NCBI GenBank assembly: GCA_946183915.1
Contig: CAMHDJ010000005.1
Span: forward strand, 1-64,000
Direction: 5' to 3'
DNA length: 64,000 bases
DNA from: an uncultured Bacteroidales bacterium
GTDB lineage: Bacteria > Bacteroidota > Bacteroidia > Bacteroidales > P3
How positions within the stretch are numbered: position 1 is the stretch's first letter; each line of letters starts with the position of its first letter. Positions 20,288-27,109 of the stretch are shown here, piece by piece. Under the pieces are notes generated by a model. That model was not told the DNA's origin and ran no database searches. It worked only from the letters and a program-made list of their open reading frames with translations. A program made the position numbers and the translations under genes.

Positions 20288-21037
20288 CTATTCTTCTTTA
20301 TTGCGCTGCTGCCACCATTTGTTACGCCAACCGTATTTTTCTCCAAACTGGCTCATCAGTTCATAAGCCTCATAATTCTGCATAAACGATGGTGTGATTT
20401 GTGCCCTTGTGAGCATTCTTTTTAGGCGTGGGAGGTTGGATTTCTCGCCGTAGGCTTCATACAAGAACTTCACGTTTCTTTTACACAGCGACATGGGGTC
20501 GCTCCAGTCAAGGTCGTAAAGCACCGTTCCCACGCGTATCAGGCTCTTGAACTCTTTGAGGGGGATTGCCTCACAATAACTCTTCATCAAGGCCGGCTCG
20601 CCGGAATCCAACATCTTGTCGACAGGGAATATCAATTCGGGATTCTTATCAGCCCACACGATGTCACCAGTATAAATATCATCACCGAAATCGTCCTTAA
20701 AAACAGTTCTCATACCTGCGAACAGCACTCGGTGAGCATAACCTATGTGGTGCGGCTGGCCGTGGAAAAAATCATCGCAGATACTTTCGTTGTGGTCTTC
20801 TTCCCACATCTCATTTGTGTCAAAAACATAGAAATCGTATTCCTCGGGAGAAAATTCACTAACGAGGAACTGACCGTATGGTTTGTAGCCGAAACAGTTT
20901 TCATCAAGCACATAGCGGATGGAAACATCCCACTCTGCGACCGAACCGAACGAGATTTTGTAGGCATCGCGGTTGCATAGGTCATGTAGCGTGGCTTCGT
21001 CAAGTACGGCGTTTTTTGGTAGATTAACGTTACTCAT
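20288..21037 (-). CDS. hypothetical protein paired with the nuclease-like gene
   Basis: 249 residues, soluble and acidic, with no signal peptide or membrane segment. No family is firmly recognised. The stretch VFKDDFGDDIYTGDIVWADKN near residue 115 resembles the YopX-like DKxGxxIYxGDIV pattern found in phage and mobile-element proteins; this is a weak similarity. The C-terminus is basic and Trp-rich (KYGWRNKWWQQRNK). It ends 2 bases before the nuclease-like gene. Like that gene it is AT-richer than its neighbours, which suggests joint insertion into the nqr operon. Confidence 0.5.
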   Translation of the reverse strand: MSNVNLPKNAVLDEATLHDLCNRDAYKISFGSVAEWDVSIRYVLDENCFGYKPYGQFLVSEFSPEEYDFYVFDTNEMWEEDHNESICDDFFHGQPHHIGYAHRVLFAGMRTVFKDDFGDDIYTGDIVWADKNPELIFPVDKMLDSGEPALMKSYCEAIPLKEFKSLIRVGTVLYDLDWSDPMSLCKRNVKFLYEAYGEKSNLPRLKRMLTRAQITPSFMQNYEAYELMSQFGEKYGWRNKWWQQRNKEE

Positions 21038-21085
21038 ATTGTTTATGATGTTATAGGATTACAAATCCACCCCGCCGCAGCATTG

Positions 21086-21129
21086 CCGAAGGATCGCCGA
21101 AGGATCGTAGAAGGATCGAAGAAGGCAGA
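21086..21129. repeat. 11-bp-period tandem array, 4 units
   Basis: CCGAAGGATCG twice, TAGAAGGATCG, AAGAAGGCAGA, in register, between the start of the YopX-like gene and the end of nqrD. It marks the left junction of the two-gene insert. Confidence 0.85.
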
Positions 21130-21147
21130 GGTATGTCATAGAGGGTT

Positions 21148-21765
21148 TCATTGCTCGCAAAGGTCTTTGTTGCGGGAGCGGTGCCACCAGATGATGAGGC
21201 CGACAAGGATGAGGGCCATGGGGGGCATGATCATCAGGCCGTTGTTCTCGTAGCCGATGCTGTAGAGGCCGAGCTTCTCCATGACGGGGTAGCCCCAGAG
21301 GGTGCCGCTGCCGAAGAGCTCGCGGACGAAGCCGAGGACGATGAGGATGACGCTGTAGCCGAGGCCGTTGCCGAGGCCGTCGAGCAACGAGGGCAGCGGC
21401 TTCTGCACCATGGCGAAGGCCTCGAGGCGGCCCATGACGATGCAGTTGGTGATGATGAGGCCCACGAAGACGGAGAGCTGCTTGCTGACGTCGTACATGT
21501 AGGCTTTCAGCACCTGGTCGACCAGCACCACGAGGGTGGAGACGACGACGAGCTGGACGATGATGCGGATGCGCGGCGGGATGGTGTTGCGCATGAGCGA
21601 GATGATGAGGTTGGTCAGGGCGACGACGACGGTCACCGAGATGGCCATCACCACGGCGGGCTTGAGCTGTGCCGTCACGGCCAGGCAGGAGCAGACGCCC
21701 AGCACCTGCACCAGGATGGGGTTGTTCTTGCTGAAGGGCAGTTTTATCAGATCGGTGTTCTTCAT
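21148..21765 (-). CDS. nqrD: Na+-translocating NADH:quinone reductase subunit D
   Basis: 205 residues with six membrane helices of the RnfE/NqrD type. The paired cysteines appear as QVLGVCSCLAV near residue 25 and GLIITNCIVMGRLEAFA near residue 110; with NqrE they hold the intramembrane iron site on the electron path to NqrB. The start codon is 5 bases after the nqrC stop, across a 7-bp-period array. Downstream the operon is interrupted by two AT-richer genes before nqrE. Confidence 0.96.
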   Translation of the reverse strand: MKNTDLIKLPFSKNNPILVQVLGVCSCLAVTAQLKPAVVMAISVTVVVALTNLIISLMRNTIPPRIRIIVQLVVVSTLVVLVDQVLKAYMYDVSKQLSVFVGLIITNCIVMGRLEAFAMVQKPLPSLLDGLGNGLGYSVILIVLGFVRELFGSGTLWGYPVMEKLGLYSIGYENNGLMIMPPMALILVGLIIWWHRSRNKDLCEQ

Positions 21766-21766
21766 A

Positions 21767-21794
21767 GTGTTCAGTGTTTAGTGTTCAGTGTGGA
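21767..21794. repeat. 7-bp-period array overlapping the 3' end of nqrC
   Basis: GTGTTCA, GTGTTTA, GTGTTCA, GTGTGGA. The stop codon and last residues of NqrC (YSTLNTKH) are encoded by it. The same family is at 44730-44785. Confidence 0.85.
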
Positions 21795-22340
21795 GTAGTC
21801 CTCGTAGGCTTTGGCCAGCATGGCGGTGACGCCGTTGCTGGTCATGGTACCGCCGCTGATGGCGTCCACCTCGTAGGGGTTGCTCTTGTCGGCGTTCTTC
21901 TTCAGGTGGATGGGCTCGGAGTCCATGCGCTTGCCGATGAAGCGGGAGGCGAACTTGTCGGTGGCAATCTCGCCGCCGAGGCCGGGGGTCTCGCCCTTGT
22001 GGTCGAAGACGGCGCCCACCACGGTGCTGGTCTCATCCAGTGCCAAGTAGCCCCAGATGGGTCCCCAGAGGCCTGTGCCCTTCATGGGCAGGATGATACC
22101 GCCGGAGAAGGTGTAGTAGCCGTCGGCTTCGGTGACGTGCTGGGCATAGAGCTCGTCGGCGTTGTCGCGCGTGGCCTCGATACCGATGGTCTTGAGGATC
22201 ATCTGCTTGGTCTCGGCGCGCTGGTTCTTCTCCTGCGCGGGCTTGAGGCTGACGCTGACCACGGTGAGTATCAGGGCCGCCACCACCACGAGCACGGCCG
22301 AGTAGATGAAGATGTAGCTGTTGCTGAAGTTCTTTTTCAT
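21771..22340 (-). CDS. nqrC: Na+-translocating NADH:quinone reductase subunit C
   Basis: 189 residues, short for NqrC. One N-terminal helix (YIFIYSAVLVVVAALILTVVSVSL) and a periplasmic FMN domain; AISGGTMTSNGV near residue 165 contains the Thr that carries covalent FMN in the family. It overlaps nqrB by 4 bases (ATGA type). The last residues, YSTLNTKH, come from a 7-bp tandem repeat rather than from a conserved domain; the symporter ending at 44748 has the same LNTKH ending. The catalytic part is complete, so the protein is expected to work. Confidence 0.92.
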   Translation of the reverse strand: MKKNFSNSYIFIYSAVLVVVAALILTVVSVSLKPAQEKNQRAETKQMILKTIGIEATRDNADELYAQHVTEADGYYTFSGGIILPMKGTGLWGPIWGYLALDETSTVVGAVFDHKGETPGLGGEIATDKFASRFIGKRMDSEPIHLKKNADKSNPYEVDAISGGTMTSNGVTAMLAKAYEDYSTLNTKH

Positions 22341-23473
22341 TTTGCCAACCTCCTTTCTCTCATCTTGATGTTTCTAGCCACAACGCAATGGTCAATCAGC
22401 GGGGCCATGCAGTTCATGAAGAGGATGCTGAGCATCATGCCCTCGGGGTAGGCGGGGTTGCAGACGCGCAGCAGCACGGCGAAGGCACCGATCAGCAGGC
22501 CGTAGATCCACTTGCCGGTGTTGGTCTGGGCGGCGGTGACGGGGTCGGTGGCCATGAAGACGGCGCCGAAGGCGAAGCCTCCCATCAGGAAGTGGTAGTA
22601 GAACGGCAGCTGCATGTACTCGTTGTAGCCGATGGCGTTGAAGAGCAGACCCATCAGGCCGCCGCCGAGGAAGACGCTGAGCATGATGCGCCAGCTGGCG
22701 ATGCCCGTGAAGAGCAGCAGGATGGCGCCCAGGGCGATGGCGATGACCGAGGTCTCGCAGGTGGAGCCGGGGATGGTGCCGAGCAGCATGTCGAGGGCCG
22801 AAGCCGTGGGATGCATGCCGGCGGCCAGCTCGCCCATCGGGGTGGCGCCCGCGATGGCGTCGCTGCCCCACAGGTCGTTGGCAATCCACACCTTGTCGCC
22901 GCTCATGTGGGTCGGGTAGCTGAAGAAGAGGAAGGCGCGTGCCACAAGGGCGGGGTTGAGGAAGTTCATGCCGCTGCCGCCGAAGACCTCCTTGCCGATG
23001 ATGACGGCAAAGGCCACGGCCAGCGCCAGTTGCCACAAGGGTGTGGTGACCGGCACAATCATGGGGATGAGCAGACCTGTGGCGAGAAAACCCTCGTTGA
23101 CCTCATGATGGCGCACCTGTGCGAAGGCGAACTCGATGAAGAGGCCCACCACATAGCTCACCACAATCATGGGAAGCATGCGGAGCAGACCGAACCAGAA
23201 GCAATGCCAGAAGCCCCAGTCGGTGCCGGCGGCCAGGTTGGTCTGGTAGCCGATGTTCCACATGCCGAAGAGCAGGGCGGGGATGAGGGCGATGACGACG
23301 ATGATGATCGAGCGCTTCATGTCCACGGCGTCGCGGATATGGGCGCCGCTACGGGTGACGGTCTTGGGGGTGAAGGCGAAGGTATGGAAAGCCTCGTAGG
23401 TGCTTCCCAACCAGGCCCACTTGCCCTTGGGTTCTATCTTCTCGAACCAGTCTGATAACCATTTCATGTTCAT
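22337..23473 (-). CDS. nqrB: Na+-translocating NADH:quinone reductase subunit B
   Basis: 378 residues, with about ten membrane helices. NqrB holds riboflavin and covalent FMN and is the main Na+ channel subunit. GFLATGLLIPMIVPVTTPLWQ near residue 128 and the FMN-Thr site AGATPMG near residue 209 are visible; GKEVFGGSGMNFLNPALVARAF is a further family signature. It overlaps nqrA by 4 bases and nqrC by 4 bases, so translation is coupled. The start at ATG 23473 or two codons later makes no difference to the domain. Confidence 0.97.
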   Translation of the reverse strand: MNMKWLSDWFEKIEPKGKWAWLGSTYEAFHTFAFTPKTVTRSGAHIRDAVDMKRSIIIVVIALIPALLFGMWNIGYQTNLAAGTDWGFWHCFWFGLLRMLPMIVVSYVVGLFIEFAFAQVRHHEVNEGFLATGLLIPMIVPVTTPLWQLALAVAFAVIIGKEVFGGSGMNFLNPALVARAFLFFSYPTHMSGDKVWIANDLWGSDAIAGATPMGELAAGMHPTASALDMLLGTIPGSTCETSVIAIALGAILLLFTGIASWRIMLSVFLGGGLMGLLFNAIGYNEYMQLPFYYHFLMGGFAFGAVFMATDPVTAAQTNTGKWIYGLLIGAFAVLLRVCNPAYPEGMMLSILFMNCMAPLIDHCVVARNIKMRERRLAK

Positions 23474-24810
23474 GCTATAGCCTCCTTTCTGAGGACCTCG
23501 AGAGCCTCGCGGATGATGGGTTGGATGTCGGTCTTGGAGGGGTCGATGAACTCGCAGAGTGCGAAGTCCTCGGGCTCCACCTCGTAGATGCCGAGCTTCT
23601 CCTGCAGCTCCACATCGCCAACGATGCAGGCCTTGATGAGTTGCAGCGGGTAGATATCGAAGGGGAAAACACGCTCGAACTGCCCCGTGAAGAGGAAGGG
23701 ACGCACCGAGCCGTGCATGTTGGTGTTGAACTGAGTGGGCAGCGGGTAGTGGGTTGTGGGGAGCAGACGTGCGAAACCGCTGAGGAAGGTCTTGCTGAAG
23801 CTGAACTTCTGGAGGCCCGGCATCAGCCAGCCCATGAAGTCGTACTGGTCACCCTCTTCGACGAGGGTCAGCTGCTGGTCGTACATGCCCAGGAAGCCGT
23901 CGGCCTCCACGCGCGTGCCGCTGAGCACGCTGCCGCTGATGATACGGGTGGCGGCAGGGGCGGAGCCCAGATGGGGGTAGTTGGAGTCCATCAGCTGGGC
24001 GTCGGTGATCCGTTTCAGGCAGGCGCCGACGGTGAGGCGGTAGTAGTGGGGTGCCTTGGCGGCAGGGCCACCGACGGCGACCAGCCGCTCGGGCCGGTAC
24101 TCGCCCGTCGTCGCCCAGCGGCCGATGGTAGCCACGTCCTGAGCGCCGACATGCCAGATGCACTCTCCCTTGTTGATGGGGTCCAGTGCGGCCACGATGG
24201 TGCCGATGTTGCCGGCGGGGTGGGGCCCCTCGGCGCGCACCAGGCGCACGGGCGCCAGGGCCTGAAGCGCCGCTACACCGGCCTCGAAGTCGTGTTCACG
24301 GCCGCGCAGGGCGTACTGCAGGTCGGGTGCCAGCGGGTTGGTGTCGCGCAGGCTGACGTAGATGCCCTTGGGCTGGTGGTCGGGGTTGGCGATGGTGCCG
24401 AAGGGGCGCTCGCGCAGCATCCACCAGACGGGCGCCGAAGTGGAAAGTGGAAGGTGGGAAGAGGAAAGAGTATCTGGCGCGGCCTGCGCAGCCTCGCTTT
24501 CCACTTTCCGCTTTCCGCTTTTCACCACCACCTCCAGCAGTCGGCGTTTCTCGCCACGGACGATGGCCTCCACCACGCCGTCGACGGGCGAGGGAAGGGT
24601 CAGCCGCGGGTCGTTCTTGTCGGCCAGCAAGGGCTGGCCGGCGCTCACGCTATCGCCCTCGGCCACAAGCAGTCGCGGCACAAAGCCCACCACGTCGGTC
24701 GGCTTCACCGCGTAGCGGTCGATACTGCGTGCGTCAACGACATACCTCTCAGCGCAGCCGCCGAGAGGTATGTCAAGACCTTTCTTGATCTTTATGGTTT
24801 CGGTATTCAT
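23470..24810 (-). CDS. nqrA: Na+-translocating NADH:quinone reductase subunit A
   Basis: 446 residues, the cytosolic NqrA subunit. IKIKKGLDIPLGG at the N-terminus, LPSPVDGVVEAIVRGEKRRLLEVVV and HPAGNIGTIVAALDP are recognisable. Two stretches look foreign: about residues 96-124 (around SSSHLPLSTSAPVW) and about 350-358 (PTTHYPLPT). Both are encoded by 7-bp-period tandem repeats (24440-24467, 24497-24524 and 23735-23762) and stay in frame. They probably sit in surface loops. The gene overlaps aspA and nqrB by 4 bases each, so aspA-nqrABC form a tightly coupled unit. Confidence 0.95.
   Translation of the reverse strand: MNTETIKIKKGLDIPLGGCAERYVVDARSIDRYAVKPTDVVGFVPRLLVAEGDSVSAGQPLLADKNDPRLTLPSPVDGVVEAIVRGEKRRLLEVVVKSGKRKVESEAAQAAPDTLSSSHLPLSTSAPVWWMLRERPFGTIANPDHQPKGIYVSLRDTNPLAPDLQYALRGREHDFEAGVAALQALAPVRLVRAEGPHPAGNIGTIVAALDPINKGECIWHVGAQDVATIGRWATTGEYRPERLVAVGGPAAKAPHYYRLTVGACLKRITDAQLMDSNYPHLGSAPAATRIISGSVLSGTRVEADGFLGMYDQQLTLVEEGDQYDFMGWLMPGLQKFSFSKTFLSGFARLLPTTHYPLPTQFNTNMHGSVRPFLFTGQFERVFPFDIYPLQLIKACIVGDVELQEKLGIYEVEPEDFALCEFIDPSKTDIQPIIREALEVLRKEAIA
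23735..23762. repeat. 7-bp-period array inside nqrA
   Basis: GTGGGCA, GCGGGTA, GTGGGTT, GTGGGGA; the same family as the intergenic array at 17369. Confidence 0.8.
24440..24524. repeat. pair of inverted 7-bp-period arrays inside nqrA
   Basis: GTGGAAA, GTGGAAG, GTGGGAA, GAGGAAA (24440-24467) and CTTTCCA, CTTTCCG, CTTTCCG, CTTTTCA (24497-24524) face each other around a GC-rich centre. Confidence 0.8.
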
Positions 24811-26225
24811 TTCTTTATTGTGAGATCCACAGGTTGCAGCATATTCTCAGGCTTGAGGATTTCGTCGAGTTGCTCTTTGGTGAGCAGGCCGTGCTCCAGC
24901 ACGAGCTCGTAGACGCCGCGGCCCGTCTCCGAGGCCTCTTTGGCGATCTTGGTGCTCTGCTTGTAGCCGATGATGGGGTTGAGCATGGTGACGATGCCGA
25001 TCGAGTGCTCCACCAGCTGGCGGCAGCGCTCCTCGTTGGCCTTGATGCCGTCGATGCAGAGGGTGCGCAGGGTGTCGTAGCCGTTCTCAAGCAGGTGGAT
25101 GCTCTCGAAGAGGGTGTAGGCGATGACGGGTTCCATGACGTTCAGCTCCAGCTGGCCGTTGTCGCTGGCCAGGCTGATGGTCATGTCGTTGCCGATCACG
25201 CGGTAGCACACCTGGTTCATCACCTCGGGGATGACGGGGTTCACTTTGCCGGGCATGATGCTCGAACCGGGCTGGCGCTCGGGCAGGTGGATCTCGTTCA
25301 GGCCGCAGCGCGGACCGCTCGAGAGCAGGCGCAGGTCGTTGCAGATCTTGTTGGTCTTGATGGCCAGGCGCTTCATGGCGGCGCTGTAGGCGAGCATGCA
25401 GGTGGTGGCGCTGGTGGCCTCGATGAGGTTGTCGGCCAGGGTGATGTTCCAGCCGGTGATTTTGCGCAGGGCCTTGATGCAGGCCTCGCTGTAGCCGGGC
25501 TTGGAGCAGATGCCGGTGCCGATGGCGGTGGCGCCCATGTTGACCACGAGGAACTCGTCGGCCGTGGCGCGCAGGTTCTTGTACTCGCCGCGCAGCGAAT
25601 CGGCGAAGGCGCCGAAGGTCTGGCCCAGGGTCATGGGCACGGCGTCCTGCAGCTGCGTACGGCCCATCTTGATCACGTGGGCGAACTCCTTGCGCTTGTA
25701 GTCCAGCGCGGCGATCATCTGCTCCAGGTGGGGCATGAAGCCCAGGTGCTCGAGGGCCAGGGCCATGTGGATGGCGCAGGGGTAGGCGTCGTTGGTGCTC
25801 TGGCTGGCGTTGACCACGTCGTTCGGCGAGCAGTACTGGTACTCGCCCTTCTGGTGGCCCATGCGCTCGAGGGCCAGGTTGGCGATCACCTCGTTGGCGG
25901 CCATGTTGGTGGAGGTGCCGGCGCCGCCCTGGATCATGTCGATCGGGAACTGGTCGTGGAACTTGCCTTCGATCAGCTGGTCGCAGGCCCACTGGATGGC
26001 CTCGCCCTGCTCGGGGGTGATCATGCCCACCTCGACGTTGGCCATGGCAGCGGCCTTCTTGGTGATGGCCAGGCCCCGGATGAAGTTAGGGTAGCTGCAC
26101 AGCAGGTGGCCGCTGATGCGGAAGTTTTCCATTGCACGGCTGGTCTGAACGCCATAGTATGCCTCGGCAGGCACCTCGCGGGCACCCAGCAAATCGCTCT
26201 CACTGCGGTATTTTGTCTTTTCCAT
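24807..26225 (-). CDS. aspA: aspartate ammonia-lyase
   Basis: 472 residues, fumarase/aspartase superfamily. The signature GSSIMPGKVNPVIPE near residue 319, the active-site region with SPNDVVNASQSTND near residue 132, and GGAGTSTNMAANEVIAN near 101 fit aspartase. The fumarate hydratase FumC is very similar, but the YRSESDLLGAREVPAEAYYG start and KMGRTQLQDAVPMTLGQ favour AspA. The reaction gives fumarate and ammonia from aspartate. It is the first gene of the nqr operon and overlaps nqrA by 4 bases. This couples production of the terminal acceptor fumarate with the sodium-pumping NADH dehydrogenase. Confidence 0.93.
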   Translation of the reverse strand: MEKTKYRSESDLLGAREVPAEAYYGVQTSRAMENFRISGHLLCSYPNFIRGLAITKKAAAMANVEVGMITPEQGEAIQWACDQLIEGKFHDQFPIDMIQGGAGTSTNMAANEVIANLALERMGHQKGEYQYCSPNDVVNASQSTNDAYPCAIHMALALEHLGFMPHLEQMIAALDYKRKEFAHVIKMGRTQLQDAVPMTLGQTFGAFADSLRGEYKNLRATADEFLVVNMGATAIGTGICSKPGYSEACIKALRKITGWNITLADNLIEATSATTCMLAYSAAMKRLAIKTNKICNDLRLLSSGPRCGLNEIHLPERQPGSSIMPGKVNPVIPEVMNQVCYRVIGNDMTISLASDNGQLELNVMEPVIAYTLFESIHLLENGYDTLRTLCIDGIKANEERCRQLVEHSIGIVTMLNPIIGYKQSTKIAKEASETGRGVYELVLEHGLLTKEQLDEILKPENMLQPVDLTIKK

Positions 26226-26294
26226 TACTCTGATTTTTATTTTTATTTGTTGATTTATAATCTTTTAGTATGTATTCCCCTCGGAAATGCGGCT

Positions 26295-26303
26295 GCAAAT
26301 ATA
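26295..26303 (-). promoter_or_regulatory. -7 element of the aspA-nqr operon (TATATTTGC)
   Basis: On the minus strand TATATTTGC lies 69 bases before the aspA start codon. A TTG at the normal spacing is not found. Confidence 0.65.
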
Positions 26304-26458
26304 CAAAAAAAAAACTACCCGTCGGCCGAATAATCCAAAATACCTAAAAGTGGTGGCTGAAACCTTGCTGGAGTGCTCCCAAGCGGGTGTCCACTTCCTA
26401 GCAGGATCGCGGCACGCTGCCGACGCGCCATCTGCGCAAGCATTCGAGTAATTAGCTT

Positions 26459-26876
26459 AAAATTGACCTGCGTAGCTTCGAGTAATTCGAGTCATTCGCC
26501 GTTACTTTAAATTTAAGTAAAATTAGGTTAAAAAATTAGATCGTGCACGTGAAGGGAGCCTCCAGTGGAGGCTTCCGATAGCGAAGCGGAGAACGACCCC
26601 CTCCGCGGGGTCGTCGGTGCAAAGCACCGATGCTGCGATCCGAAGACGCAGCCCAAAACAATAAATTTAAGTTAAATTATGTCAAAAAATTAGATCGTGC
26701 ACGATCTAATTTGCACCTTTAAAACATTCAGGACGAGACGTCTAGCACTTCGGAAGGGTGCAAACCATGCTGGAAAACTCGCAAAACGCTGACAGGGCAA
26801 GGGTTTTGCCCTGGTTTTAAGAGAGTCATCAGGGAGTCATCAGGGAGTCATCAGGGAGCAGGTAGGGAGAAAGGGG
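26459..26876 (+). repeat. dispersed palindromic element, copy 1 (disrupted by a hairpin-rich insert)
   Basis: It contains a 26-base perfect palindrome (26687-26712, centre GATCGTGCACGATC), then about 130 conserved bases with CATGCTGGAAAACTCGCAAA and a CAGGGCAA/TTGCCCTG hairpin, and ends in an 11-bp-period array (26822-26876). The 5' part has ACCTGCGTAGCTTCGAGT. Copies 2 and 3 are at 46367-46735 and 63801-64000. The segment leading into the palindrome (26509-26548) is duplicated at 26663-26702, with about 114 bases between. Confidence 0.85.
26549..26662. repeat. hairpin cluster inserted in element copy 1
   Basis: Four consecutive perfect hairpins: GCCTCC-AGT-GGAGGC (26558-26572), CGACCCC with GGGGTCG (26594-26613), TCGGTGC-AAA-GCACCGA (26614-26630) and GCTGCG with CGCAGC (26632-26652). 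Copies 2 and 3 lack the insert. Confidence 0.75.
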
Positions 26877-26906
26877 TGTAAGTGGCTGAGGGAGAGCGGC
26901 GAAAGG

Positions 26907-26968
26907 GGTGTCCGCTGTGAGGCGACTTGGGCGGACACCGTGTCCGCCGACGGACAGGAGCGGACACC
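26907..26968. repeat. nested inverted repeats (cruciform-like)
   Basis: Outer arms GGTGTCCGCT (26907-26916) and AGCGGACACC (26959-26968) enclose an inner GGCGGACAC-C-GTGTCCGCC (26930-26948). No T-run follows. The sequence between copy 1 and the next gene holds no open frame of interest. Confidence 0.7.
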
Positions 26969-27012
26969 CCGCCCGGCGGCCACCGCGGCCGGCGGCGGCA
27001 GGGACCTGGCTG

Positions 27013-27030
27013 TCAACAGCGCGCTGTTGA
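27013..27030. promoter_or_regulatory. 18-base perfect palindrome upstream of the gene at 27110
   Basis: TCAACAGCG followed by its exact complement CGCTGTTGA. It is operator-like in size and lies about 80 bases before the start codon, but no regulator is known. Confidence 0.4.
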
Positions 27031-27109
27031 TATGTTTCTTGCCCGTGCGTACAATAATATGTCGACTGTCGGCGTTATATGCGCAGTTTAATTGTATAAT
27101 GACTACTCC

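Noticed and set aside
24834..26333. 499-codon open frame antisense to aspA
   Set aside because: Same shadow effect; aspA signatures are complete on the minus strand.
26459..27090. Insertion sequence in the aspA upstream gap
   Set aside because: No transposase frame and no terminal repeats of IS type; treated as a dispersed palindromic repeat.
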